Shown here: piece by piece, positions 11,774 through 24,000 of the stretch
Position numbering within the stretch: the stretch's first letter is position 1
How the letters are laid out: each line of letters starts with the position of its first letter
Assembly: GCF_029227915.1 (NCBI RefSeq)
Contig: NC_079881.1
Span: 24,963,501 to 25,027,500 of the forward strand
From: Hydractinia symbiolongicarpus
Taxonomy: Eukaryota > Cnidaria > Hydrozoa > Anthoathecata > Hydractiniidae
Reading direction: 5' to 3'
Length of the DNA: 64,000 nucleotides
Notes under the pieces: model-generated
The model's database searches: none
Seen by the model: the letters and a program-made list of their open reading frames with translations, nothing else
What the model was told of the DNA's origin: nothing
Program-made: the position numbers and the translations under genes

Positions 11774-13068
11774 ATGAGACTTGTAGTTTTCAAAAATGAT
11801 TTCATTTTTGATGAGACGCTGAATAAAAGGAGTTTAATCTCCGGCTAACGAAAACCCGCGATTTCCCGTAAATCCCGGACTCGGCCGTATAGTCAAAAGT
11901 ATACAAAGAAAGTACCCAGGGAGTAAACTCATTTCCCGAAGAATTCTTTAAATTATTTTTCACCACTAAAACGCATGAGACTTGTAGTTTTCAAAAATGA
12001 TTTCATTTTTGATGAGACGCTGAATAAAAGGAGTTTAATCGCCGGCAAACGAAAACCCGCAATTTTCCGTTAATCCCGGACTCGGCCCGTATAGTCAAAA
12101 GTATACAAAGAAGGTACCCAGGGAGTAAACTCATTTCCCGAACGATTCTTTAAATTATATTTTCACCACTAAAACGCATGAGACTTGTAGTTTTCAAAAA
12201 TGATTTCATTTTTGATGAGACGCTGAATAAAAGGAGTTTAATCGCCGGCAAACGAAAACCCGGGTGTTCCCGTAAATCCCGGGATTGACCCGTATAGTCG
12301 AATGTATACAAAGAAAGTAAACTGGGAGTAAACTCATTTCCCGAACGATTTTTTAAATTAATTTTTTCCACTAAAATGCATAAGACTTGTAGTTTTCAAA
12401 AACGATTTCATTCTTGATGAGACGCTGAATAAAAGGAGTTTAATCTCCGGCAAACGAAAACCCGCGATTTCCCGTAAATCCCGGGCTTGGCCGTATAGTC
12501 GAATGTATACAAAGAAAATACCCAGGGAGTAAACTCATTTCCCGAACGATTTTTTAAATTATTTTTTCACCACTAAAACGCATGAGACTTGTAGTTTTCA
12601 AAAATGATTTCATTTTTGATGTGACGCTGAATAAAATGAGTTTAATCGCCAGCCAGCGAAAACCCGCGATTTGCCGTAAATCCCGGGCTTGACCCGTATA
12701 GTCGAATGTATACAAAGAAAGTAAACTGGGAGTAAACTCATTTCCCGAACGATTTTTTAAATTAATTTCTTACCACTAAAACGCATGAGACTTGTAGTTT
12801 TCAAAAATGATTTCTTTTTTGATGAGACGCTGAATAAGATGAGTTTAATCGCCGGCAAACGAAAACCCGGGATTTCCGGTAAAATCCCAGGCTTGGCCGT
12901 ATAGTCGAATGTATACAAAGAAAGTAAACTGGGAGTAAACTCATTTCCCGAACGATTTTTTAAATTAATTTTTTACCACTAAAACGCATGAGACTTGTAG
13001 TTTTTAAAAATGATTTCATTTTTGATGAGACGCTGAATAAAAGGAGTTTAATCGCCGGCAAACGAAAA

Positions 13069-13093
13069 CCCGGGATTTCCGGTAAATCCCGGG
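13069..13093. other. Perfect 10-bp-arm inverted repeat in the unit core (CCCGGGATTT type)
   Basis: CCCGGGATTT at 13,069-13,078 and AAATCCCGGG at 13,084-13,093 are exact reverse complements around CCGGT. The same element is at 13,271-13,295, 23,355-23,379 and 23,557-23,581 (loop TCGGT). Near-perfect forms lie at about 12,867 and 23,760. A related form with CCCGGGAGTT and AAATCCCGGG (one mismatch) occurs in several units of the first 23 kb, for example near 1,139 and 2,315. Other units read CCCGCGATTT here and lack this dyad. Confidence 0.88.
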
Positions 13094-13391
13094 CTTGGCC
13101 GTATAGTCGAATGTATACAAAGAAAGTAAACTGGGAGTAAACTCATTTCCCGAACGATTTTTTAAATTAATTTTTTACCACTAAAACGCATGAGACTTGT
13201 AGTTTTTAAAAATGATTTCATTTTTGATGAGACGCTGAATAAAAGGAGTTTAATCGCCGACAAACGAAAACCCGGGATTTCCGGTAAATCCCGGGCTTGG
13301 CCGTATAGTCGAATGTATACAAAGAAAGTAAACTGGGAGTAAACTCATTTCCCGAACGATTTTTTAAATTAATTTTTTACCACTAAAACGC

Positions 13392-13551
13392 ATGAGACTT
13401 GTAGTTTTTAAAAATGATTTCATTTTTGATGAGACGCTGAATAAAAGGAGTTTAATCGCCGGCAAACGAAAACCAGCAATTTCCCGTAAATCCCGGACTC
13501 GGACTCATTTCCCGAACGATTCTTTAAATTATTTTTTCACCACTAAAACGC
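13392..13551 (+). repeat. Short 160-bp unit, CGG junction; full-length in its paralogue
   Basis: CCAGCAATTT marks this unit. The unit in the matching position of the other large copy, 23,880-24,082, is full length (203 bp). This accounts for the change of offset from about 10,488 to 10,531 bp on either side of it. Confidence 0.9.
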
Positions 13552-16500
13552 ATGAGACTTGTAGTTTTCAAAAATGATTTCATTTTTGATGAGACGCTGA
13601 ATAAAAGGAGTTTAATCGCCGGCAAACGAAAACCCGCAATTTCCCGTAAGTCCTGGACTCGGCCCGTATAGTCAAAAGTATACAAAGAAGGTACCCAGGG
13701 AGTAAACTCATTTCCCGAACGATTCTTTAAATTATTTTTTCACCACTAAAACGCATGAGACTTGTAGTTTTCAAAAATGATTTCATTTTTGATGAGACGC
13801 TGAATAAAAGGAGTTTAATCGCCGGCAAACGAAAACCCGCAATTTCCCGTAAATCCCGGGCTCGGCCGTATAGTCAAAAGTATACAAAGAAAGTACCCAC
13901 GGAGTCAACTCATTTCCCGAAGGATTCTTTAAATTATTTTTCACCACTAAAACGCATGAGACTTGTAGTTTTCAAAAATGATTTCATTTTTGATGAGACG
14001 CTGAATGAAAGGAGTTTAATCGCCGGCAAACGAAAACCCACAATTTCCCGTAAATCCCGGGCTCGGCCCGTATAGTCAAAAGTATACAAAGAAGGTACCC
14101 AGGGAGTAAACTCATTTCCCGAACGATTCTTTAAATTATTTTTTCACCACTAAAACGCATGAGACTTGTAGTTTTTAAAAATGATTTCATTTTTGATGAG
14201 ACGCTGAATAAAAGGAGTTTAATCGTCGGCAAACGAAAACCCGCGATTTCCCGTATATCCTGGAATCGGCCCGTATAGTCAAATGTATACAAAGAAAGTA
14301 AACTGGGAGTAAACTCATTTCCCGAACGATTTTGTAAATTAATTTTTTACCACTAAAACGCATGAGACATGGAGTTTTTAAAAACGATTTCATTCTTGAT
14401 GAGACGCTGAATAAAAAGAGTTTAATCGCCGGTAAACAAAAACCCGCGATTTCCCGTATATCCTGGAATCGGCCCGTATAGTCAAATGTATACAAAGAAA
14501 GTAAACTGGGAGTAAACTCATTTCCCGAACGATTTTTTAAATTAATTTTTTACCACTAAAACGCATGAGACTTGTATTTTTAAAAAACGATTTCATTCTT
14601 GATGAGACGCTGAATAAAAGGAGTTTAATCTCCGGCAAACGAAAACCCGCGATTTCCCGTAAATCCCGAACTCGGCTGTATAGTCAAAAGTATACAAAGA
14701 AAGTACCCAGGGAGTAAATTCATTTCCCGAAGGATTCTTTAAATTATTTTTCACCACTAAAACGCATGAGACTTGTAGTTTTCAAAAATGATTTCATTTT
14801 TGATGAGACGCTGAGTAAAAGGAGTTTAATCGCCGGCAAACGAAAACCCGCAATTTCCCGTAAATCCCGGACTCGGCCCGTATAGTCAAAAGTATACAAA
14901 AAAAGTACCCAGGGAGTAAACTCATTTCCCGAACGATTCTTTAAATTATTTTTTCACCACTAAAACGCATGAGACTTGTAGTTTTTAAAAATGATATTAT
15001 TTTTGATGAGACGCTGAATAAAAGGAGTTTAATCGCCGGCAAACGAAAACCCGCGATTTCCCGTATATCCTGGAATCGGCCCGTATAGTCAAATGTATAC
15101 AAAGAAAGTAAACTGGAAGTAAACTCATTTCCCGAACGATTTTTTAAATTAATTTTTTACCACTAAAACGCATGAGACTTGTAGTTTTTAAAAACGATTT
15201 CATTCTTGATGTGACGCTGAATAAAAGGAGTTTAATCGCCGGCAAACGAAAACCCGCGATTTCCCGTATATCCTGGAATCGGCCCGTATAGTCAAATGTA
15301 TACAAAGAAAGTAAACTGGGAGTAAACTCATTTCCCGAACGATTTTTTAAATTAATTTTTTACCACTAAAAAGCATGAGACTTGTAGTTTTTAAAAACGA
15401 TTTCATTCTTGATGAGACGCTGAATAAAAGGAGTTTAATCTCCGGCAAACAAAAACCCGCGATTTCCCGTAAATCCCGGACTCGGCCGTATAGTCAAAAG
15501 TATACAAAGAAAGTACCCAGGGAGTAAACTCATTTCCCGAAGGATTCTTTAAATTATTTTTCACCACTAAAACGCATGAGACTTGTAGTTTTCAAAAATG
15601 ATTTCATTTTTGATGAGACGCTGAGTAAAAGGAGTTTAATCGCCGGCAAACGAAAACCCGCAATTTCCCGTAAATCCCGGACTCGGCCCGTATAGTCAAA
15701 AGTATACAAAGAAAGTACCCAGGGAGTAAACTCATTTCCCGAACGATTCTTTAAATTATTTTTTCACCACTAAAACGCATGAGACTTGTAGTTTTTAAAA
15801 ATGATTTCATTTTTGATGAGACGCTGAATAAAAGGAGTTTAATCGCCGGCAAACGAAAACCCGCGATTTCCCGTATATCCTGGAATCGGCCCGTATAGTC
15901 AAATGTATACAAAGAAAGTAAACTGGAAGTAAACTCATTTCCCAAACGATTTTTTAAATTAATTTTTTACCACTAAAACGCATGAGACTTGTAGTTTTTA
16001 AAAACGATTTCATTCTTGATGAGACGCTGAATAAAAGGAGTTTAATCGCCGGCAAACGAAAACCCGCGATTTCCCGTAAATCCCGGGCTTGGCCGTATAG
16101 TCGAATGTATACAAAGAAAGTAAACTGGGAGTAAACTCATTTCCCGAAGGATTTTTTAAATTAATTTTTTACCACTAAAACGCATGAGACTTGTAGTTTT
16201 TAAAAATGATTTCATTTTTGATGAGACGCTGAATAAAAGGAGTTTAATCGCCGGCAAACGAAAACCCGGGAGTTCCCGTAAATCCCGGGATTGACCCGTA
16301 TAGTTGAATGTATACAAAGAAAGTAAACTGGGAGAAAACTCATTTCCCGAACGATTTTTTAAATTATTTCTTCACCACTAAAACGCATGAGACTTGTAGT
16401 TTTCAAAAATGATTTCACTTTTGATGAGACGCTGAATAAAATGAGTTTAATCGCCGGCAAACGAAAACCCGCGATTTGCCGTAAATCCCGGGCTTGACCC

Positions 16501-16589
16501 GTATAGTCAAATGTATAAAAAGAAAGTAAACTAGGAGTAAACTCATTTCCCGAACGATTTTTTAAATTAATTTTTTACCACTAAAACGC

Positions 16590-16800
16590 ATGAGACTTGT
16601 AGTTTTCAAAAATGATTTCGTTTTTGATGAGACGCTGAATAAAAGGAGTTTAATCGCCGGCAAACGAAAACCCGCGATTTCCCGTAAATCCCGTAAATCC
16701 CGGGCTTGGCCGTATAGTCGAATGTATACAAAGAAAGTAAACTGGGAGTAAACTCATTTCCCGAACGATTTTTTAAATTAATTTTTTACCACTAAAACGC
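16590..16800 (+). repeat. 211-bp unit with a 9-bp internal duplication
   Basis: CCCGTAAAT occurs twice in a row at about 16,681-16,698 before CCCGGGCTTGG. This lengthens the unit by 9 bp and shifts the offset to the matching left copy from 15,328 to 15,337 bp. A replication-slippage origin is an inference. Confidence 0.9.
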
Positions 16801-16960
16801 ATGAGACTTGTAGTTTTTAAAAATGATTTCATTTTTGATGAGACGCTGAATAAAAGGAGTTTAATCGCCGGCAAACGAAAACACGCAATTTCCCGTAAAT
16901 CCCGGACTCGGACTCATTTCCCGAACAATTTTTTAAATTATTTTTTCACCACTAAAACGC
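16801..16960 (+). repeat. Short 160-bp unit, CGG junction
   Basis: Matches 1464 at an offset of 15,337 bp, but has AATCGCCGG where 1464 has AATCACCGG. Confidence 0.92.
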
Positions 16961-18378
16961 ATGAGACTTGTAGTTTTCAAAAATGATTTCATTTTTGATG
17001 AGACGCTGAATAAAAGGAGTTTAATCGCCGGCAAACGAAAACCCGCAATTTCCCGTAAATCCCGGACTCGGCCCGTATAGTCAAAAGTATACAAAGAAAT
17101 TACCCAGGGAGTAAACTCATTCCCCGAACGATTCTTTAAATTATTTTTTCACCACTAAAACGCATGAGACTTGTAGTTTTCAAAAATGATTTCATTTTTG
17201 ATGAGACGCTGAATAAAAGGAGTTTAATCGCCGGCAAACGAAAACCCGGGAGTCCCCGTAAATCCCGGGATTGACCCGTATAGTTGAATGTATACAAAGA
17301 AAGTATACTGGGAGAAAACTCATTTCCCGAACGATTTTTTAAATTAATTTTTTTCCACTAAAACGCATGAGACTTGTAGTTTTTAAAAATGATTTCATTT
17401 TTGATGAGACGCTGAATAAAAGGAGTTTAATCGCCGGCGAACGAAAACCCGCGATTTCCCGTAAATCCCGGGCTTGGCCGTATAGTCGAATGTATACAAA
17501 GAAAGTAAACTGGGAGTAAACTCATTTCCCGAACAATTTTTTAAATTATTTTTTCACCACTAAAACGCATTAGACTTGTAGTTTTCAAAAATGATTTCAT
17601 TTTTGATGAGACGCTGAATAAAAGGAGTTTAATCGCCGGCAAACGAAAACCCGGGAGTTCCCGTAAATCCCTGGATTGACCCGTATAGTCGAATGTATAC
17701 AAAGAAAGTAAACTGGGAGTAAACTCATTTTCCGAACGATTTTTTAAATTATTTTTTTACCACTAAAACGCATAAGACTTTTAGTTTTCAAAAACGATTT
17801 CATTCTTGATGAGACGCTGAATAAAAGGAGTTTAATCTCCGGCAAACGAAAACACGCGATTTCCTGTAAATCCCGGGCTTGGCCGTATAGCCGAATGTAT
17901 ACAAAGAAAATACCCAGGGAGTAAACTTATTTCCCGAACGATTTTTTAAATTATTTCTTCACCACTAGAACGCATGAGACTTGTAGTTTTCAAAAATGAT
18001 TTCATTTTTGATGAGACGCTGAATAAAATGAGTTTAATCGCCGGCAAACAAAAACCCGCGATTTGCCGTAAATCCCGGGCTTGACCCGTATAGTCGAATG
18101 TATACAAAGAAAGTAAACTGGGAGTAAACTCATTTCCCGAACGATTTTTTAAATTAATTTTTTACCACTAAAACGCATGAGACTTGTAGTTTTCAAAAAT
18201 GATTTCGTTTTTGATGAGACGCTGAATAAAAGGAGTTTAATCTCCGGCTAACGAAAACCCGCGATTTCCCGTAAATCCCGGACTCGGCCGTATAGTCGAA
18301 TGTATACAAAAAAAGTAAATTGGGAGTAAACTCATTTCCCGAACGATTTTTTAAATTAATTTTTTACCACTAAAACGC

Positions 18379-18538
18379 ACGAGACTTGTAGTTTTTAAAA
18401 ATGATTTCATTTTTGATGAGACGCTGAATAAAAGGAGTTTAATCGCCGGCAAACGAAAACCCGCAATTTCCCGTAAATCCCGGACTCTGACTCATTTCCC
18501 GAACGATTCTTTAAATTATTTTTTCACCACTAAAACGC
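18379..18538 (+). repeat. Short 160-bp unit, CTG junction, start motif CGCACGAG
   Basis: The ATGAG of other units is ACGAG here, so the spurious frame seen in other short units loses its start. It is otherwise the counterpart of 3042 (offset 15,337) and of 8502 (offset 9,877). Confidence 0.9.
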
Positions 18539-19147
18539 ATGAGACTTGTAGTTTTCAAAAATGATTTCATTTTTGATGAGACCCTGAATAAAAGGAGTTT
18601 AATCGCCGGCAAACGAAAACCCGCAATTTCCCGTAAATCCCGGACTCGGCCCGTATAGTCAAAAGTATACAAAGAAGGTACCCAGGGAGTAAACTCATTT
18701 CCCGAACGATTCTTTAAATTATTTTTTCACCACTAAAACGCATGAGATTTGTAGTTTTTAAAAATGATTTCATTTTTGATGAGACGCTGAATAAAAGGAG
18801 TTTAATCGCCGGCAAACGAAAACCCGCGATTTCCCGTATATCCTGGAATCGGCCTGTATAGTCAAATGTATACAAAGAAAGTAAACTGGGAGTAAACTCA
18901 ATTCCCGAACGATTTTTTAAATTAATTTTTTACCACTAAAACGCATGAGACTTGTAGTTTTTAAAAACGATTTCATTCTTGATGAGACGCTGAATAAAAG
19001 GAGTTTAATCGCCGGCAAACGAAAACCCGCGATTTCCCGTATATCCTGGAATCGGCCCGTATAGTCAAATGTATACAAAGAAAGTAAACTGGGAGTAAAC
19101 TCATTTCCCGAACGATTTTTTAAATTAATTTTTTACCACTAAAACGC

Positions 19148-19307
19148 ATGAGACTTGTAGTTTTTAAAAATGATTTCATTTTTGATGAGACGCTGAATAA
19201 AAGGAGTTTAATCGCCGGCAAACGAAAACCCGCAATTTCCCGTAAATCCCGGACTCTGACTCATTTCCCGAACGATTCTTTAAATTATTTTTTCACCACT
19301 AAAACGC
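19148..19307 (+). repeat. Short 160-bp unit, CTG junction
   Basis: Counterpart of 3811 (offset 15,337) and 9271 (offset 9,877), but with TTCCCGAACG. The CCCAAACG mark is therefore specific to the left copy. Confidence 0.92.
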
Positions 19308-20117
19308 ATGAGACTTGTAGTTTTCAAAAATGATTTCATTTTTGATGAGACGCTGAATAAAAGGAGTTTAATCTCCGGCTAACGAAAACCCGCGATTTCC
19401 CGTAAATCCCGGACTCGGCCGTATAGTCAAAAGTATACAAAGAAAGTACCCAGGGAGTAAACTCATTTCCCGAAGGATTCTTTAAATTATTTTTCACCAC
19501 TAAAACGCATGAGACTTGTAGTTTTCAAAAATGATTTCATTTTTGATGAGACGCTGAATAAAAGGAGTTTAATCGCCGGCAAACGAAAACCCGCAATTTT
19601 CCGTTAATCCCGGACTCGGCCCGTATAGTCAAAAGTATACAAAGAAGGTACCCAGGGAGTAAACTCATTTCCCGAACGATTCTTTAAATTATTTTTTCAC
19701 CACTAAAACGCATGAGACTTTTAGTTTTTAAAAATGATTTCATTTTTGATGAGACGCTGAATAAAAGGAGTTTAATCGCCGGCAAACGAAAACCCGCGAT
19801 TTCCCGTATATCCTGGAATCGGCCCGTATAGTCAAATGTATATAAAGAAAGTAAACTGGGAGTAAATTCATTTCCCGAACGATTTTTTAAATTAATTTTT
19901 TACCACTAAAACGCATGAGACTTGTAGTTTTTAAAAACGATTTCATTCTTGATGAGACGCTGAATAAAAGGAGTTTAATCGCCGGCAAACGAAAACCCGC
20001 GATTTCCCGCATATCCTGGAATCGGCCCGTATAGTCAAATGTATACAAAGAAAGTAAACTGGGAGTAAACTCATTTCCCGAACGATTTTTTAAATTAATT
20101 TTTTACCACTAAAACGC

Positions 20118-20277
20118 ATGAGACTTGTAGTTTTTAAAAATGATTTCATTTTTGATGAGACGCTGAATAAAAGGAGTTTAATCGCCGGCAAACGAAAACC
20201 CGCAATTTCCCGTAAATCCCGGACTCTGACTCATTTCCCGAACGATTCTTTAAATTATTTTTTCACCACTAAAACGC
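20118..20277 (+). repeat. Short 160-bp unit, CTG junction
   Basis: Duplicate of 18379 at 1,739 bp, followed by GAGACCCTG. The ATGAG start is intact. Confidence 0.92.
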
Positions 20278-20886
20278 ATGAGACTTGTAGTTTTCAAAAA
20301 TGATTTCATTTTTGATGAGACCCTGAATAAAAGGAGTTTAATCGCCGGCAAACGAAAACCCGCAATTTCCCGTAAATCCCGGACTCGGCCCGTATAGTCA
20401 AAAGTATACAAAGAAGGTACCCAGGGAGTAAACTCATTTCCCGAACGATTCTTTAAATTATTTTTTCACCACTAAAACGCATGAGATTTGTAGTTTTTAA
20501 AAATGATTTCATTTTTGATGAGACGCTGAATAAAAGGAGTTTAATCGCCGGCAAACGAAAACCCGCGATTTCCCGTATATCCTGGAATCGGCCTGTATAG
20601 TCAAATGTATACAAAGAAAGTAAACTGGGAGTAAACTCATTTCCCGAACGATTTTTTAAATTAATTTTTTACCACTAAAACGCATGAGACTTGTAGTTTT
20701 TAAAAACGATTTCATTCTTGATGAGACGCTGAATAAAAGGAGTTTAATCGCCGGCAAACGAAAACCCGCGATTTCCCGTATATCCTGGAATCGGCCCGTA
20801 TAGTCAAATGTATACAAAGAAAGTAAACTGGGAGTAAACTCATTTCCCGAACGATTTTTTAAATTAATTTTTTACCACTAAAACGC

Positions 20887-21046
20887 ATGAGACTTGTAGT
20901 TTTTAAAAATGATTTCATTTTTGATGAGACGCTGAATAAAAGGAGTTTAATCGCCGGCAAACGAAAACCCGCAATTTCCCGTAAATCCCGGACTCTGACT
21001 CATTTCCCGAACGATTCTTTAAATTATTTTTTCACCACTAAAACGC
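20887..21046 (+). repeat. Short 160-bp unit, CTG junction (last of this type)
   Basis: Duplicate of 19148 at 1,739 bp. No further unit with this junction occurs in the remaining 43 kb. Confidence 0.92.
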
Positions 21047-24000
21047 ATGAGACTTGTAGTTTTCAAAAATGATTTCATTTTTGATGAGACGCTGAATAAA
21101 AGGAGTTTAATCTCCGGCTAACGAAAACCCGCGATTTCCCGTAAATCCCGGACTCGGCCGTATAGTCAAAAGTATACAAAGAAAGTACCCAGGGAGTAAA
21201 CTCATTTCCCGAAGGATTCTTTAAATTATTTTTCACCACTAAAACGCATGAGACTTGTAGTTTTCAAAAATGATTTCATTTTTGATGAGACGCTGAATAA
21301 AAGGAGTTTAATCGCCGGCAAACGAAAACCCGCAATTTTCCGTTAATCCCGGACTCGGCCCGTATAGTCAAAAGTATACAAAGAAGGTACCCAGGGAGTA
21401 AACTCATTTCCCGAACGATTCTTTATATTATTTTTTCACCACTAAAACGCATGAGACTTTTAGTTTTTAAAAATGATTTCATTTTTGATGAGACGCTGAA
21501 TAAAAGGAGTTTAATCGCCGGCAAACGAAAACCCGCGATTTCCGGTATATCCTGGAATCGGCCCGTATAGTCAAATGTATATAAAGAAAGTAAACTGGGA
21601 GTAAACTCATTTCCCGAACGATTTTTTAAATTAATTTTTTACCACTAAAACGCATGAGACTTGTAGTTTTTAAAAACGATTTCATTCTTGATGAGACGCT
21701 GAATAAAAGGAGTTTAATCGCCGGCAAACGAAAACCCGCGATTTCCCGTATATCCTGGAATCGGCCCGTATAGTCAAATGTATACAAAGAAAGTAAACTG
21801 GGAGTAAACTCATTTCCCGAACGATTTTTTAAATTAATTTTTTACCACTAAAACGCATGAGACTTGTAGTTTTTAAAAACGATTTCATTCTTGATGAGAC
21901 GCTGAATAAAAGGAGTTTAATCTCCGGCAAACGAAAACCCGCGATTTCCCGTAAATCCCGGACTCGGCCGTATAGTCAGAAGTATACAAAGAAAGTACCC
22001 AGGGAGTAAACTCATTTCCCGAAGGATTCTTTAAATTATTTTTCACCACTAAAACGCATGAGACTTGTAGTTTTCAAAAATAATTTCATTTTTGATGAGA
22101 CGCTGAATAAAAGGAGTTTAATCGCCGGCAAACGAAAACCCGCAATTTCCCGTAAATCCCGGATTCGGCCCGTATAGTCAAAAGTATACAAAGAAGGTAC
22201 CCAGGGAGTAAACTCATTTCCCGAACAATTTTTTAAATTATTTTTTCACAACTAAAACGCATGAGACTTGTAGTTTTCAAAAATGATTTCATTTTTGATG
22301 AGACGCTGAATAAAAGAAGTTTAATCGCCGGCAAACGAAAACCCGGGAGTTCCCGTAAATCCCGGGATTGACCCGTATAGTCGAATGTATACAAAGAAAG
22401 TAAACTGGGAGAAAACTCATTTCCCGAACGATTTTTTAAATTAATTTTTTACCACTAAAACGCATGAGACTTGTAGTTTTCAAAAATGATTTCCTTTTTG
22501 ATGAGACGCTGAATAAAAGGAGTTTAATCGCCAGCAAATGAAAACCCGCGATTTCCCGTAAATCCCGGGCTTGGCCGTATAGTCGAATGTATACAAAGAA
22601 AGTAAACTGGGAGTAAAGTCATTTCCCGAACAATTTTTTAAATTATTTTTTCACCACTAAAACGCATGAGAGTTGTAGTTTTCAAAAATGATTTCATTTT
22701 TGATGAGACGCTGAATAAAAGGAGTTTAATCGCCGGCAAACGAAAACCCGGGTGTTCCCGTAAATCCCGGGATTGACCCGTATAGTCGAATGTATACAAA
22801 GAAAGTAAACTGGGAGTAAACTCATTTCCCGAAGGATTTTTTAAATTAATTTTTTACCACTAAAATGCATAAGACTTGTAGTTTTCAAAAACGATTTCAT
22901 TCTTGATGAGACGCTGAATAAAAGGAGTTTAATCTCCGGCAAACGAAAACCCGCGATTTCCCGTAAATCCCGGGCTTGGCCGTATAGTCGAATGTATACA
23001 AAGAAAATACCCAGGGAGTAAACTCATTTCCCGAACGATTTTTTAAATTATTTTTTCACCACTAAAACGCATGAGACTTGTAGTTTTCAAAAATGATTTC
23101 ATTTTTGATGTGACGCTGAATAAAATGAGTTTAATCGCCAGCAAACGAAAACCCGCGATTTGCCGTAAATCCCGGGCTTGACCCGTATAGTCGAATGTAT
23201 ACAAAGAAAGTAAACTGGGAGTAAACTCATTTCCCGAACGATTTTTTAAATTAATTTCTTACCACTAAAACGCATGAGACTTGTAGTTTTCAAAAATGAT
23301 TTCTTTTTTGATGAGACGCTGAATAAGAGGAGTTTAATCGCCGGCAAACGAAAACCCGGGATTTCCGGTAAATCCCGGGCATGGCCGTATAGTCGAATGT
23401 ATACAAAGAAAGTAAACTGGGAGTAAACTCATTTCCCGAACGATTTTTTAAATTAATTTTTTACCACTAAAACGCATGAGACTTGTAGTTTTTAAAAATG
23501 ATTTCATTTTTGATGAGACGCTGAATAAAAGGAGTTTAATCGCCGGCAAACGAAAACCCGGGATTTTCGGTAAATCCCGGGCTTGGCCGTATAGTCGAAT
23601 GTATACAAAGAAAGTAAACTGGGAGTAAACTCATTTCCCAAACGATTTTTTAAATTAATTTTTTACCACTAAAACGCATGAGACTTGTAGTTTTCAAAAA
23701 TGATTTCGTTTTTGATGAGACGCTGAATAAAAGGAGGTTAATCGCCGGCAAACGAAAACCCGGGATTTCCGGTAAAACCCGGGCTTGGCCGTATAGTCGA
23801 ATGTATACAAAGAAAGTAAACTGGGAGTAAACTCATTTCCCGAACGATTTTTTAAATTAATTTTTTACCACTAAAACGCATGAGACTTGTAGTTTTTAAA
23901 AATGATTTCATTTTTGATGAGACGCTGAATAAAAGGAGTTTAATCGCCGGCAAACGAAAACCCGCAATTTCCCGTAAGTCCTGGACTCGGCCCGTATAGT

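Larger units (their letters stand above)
10053..12800 (+). repeat. Two tandem copies of a 1,374-bp, seven-unit block
   Basis: Copies are about 10,053-11,426 and 11,427-12,800. Shared marks are the short units at 10240/11614, CCCGGGTGTTCCCG, TTTTTTCCACTAAAATGCATAAG and GATGTGACGCTG with GCCAGCCAGCG. Differences include GACACGTA (10,913) versus GACCCGTA and TTTTTCGTTAATCCCAG versus TTTTCCGTTAATCCCGG. Confidence 0.87.
951..16078 (+). repeat. Large higher-order block, copy 1 (~15.1 kb)
   Basis: Colinear with 16,078-26,609. Anchors are about 951-1,168 with 16,076-16,293 (offset 15,125), 1,168-4,060 with 16,496-19,397 (15,328 then 15,337), 8,502-9,540 with 18,379-19,417 (9,877), 12,160-13,392 with 22,648-23,880 (about 10,488) and 13,505-16,078 with 24,036-26,609 (10,531). 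Copy 1 is longer because of a 3.9-kb tandem duplication and a 1,374-bp duplication inside it. Sequence left of 951 resembles the interior of the block near 9.2-10.1 kb, as expected if the exchange was between misaligned copies. Anchors were found by hand; boundaries are good to tens of bases. Confidence 0.75.
18330..21850 (+). repeat. Two tandem copies of a 1,739-bp, nine-unit block
   Basis: Copies are about 18,330-20,068 and 20,069-21,850, each with two short units. Shared private marks are CATGAGATTTGTAG, CGGCCTGTATAG, ATGAGACTTTTAG and GTATATAAAG. The match ends near 21,870 where TTAAAAATG meets TTAAAAACG. Confidence 0.87.

Noticed and set aside
13880-14080. A 106-codon plus-strand frame spanning two units at 13,755-14,075 as a candidate repeat protein
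   Set aside because: It arises because the unit between is 201 bp (TTATTTTTCACC), a multiple of three; the product is simply two translated satellite units, and its copy in the other large block is not preserved as a frame.
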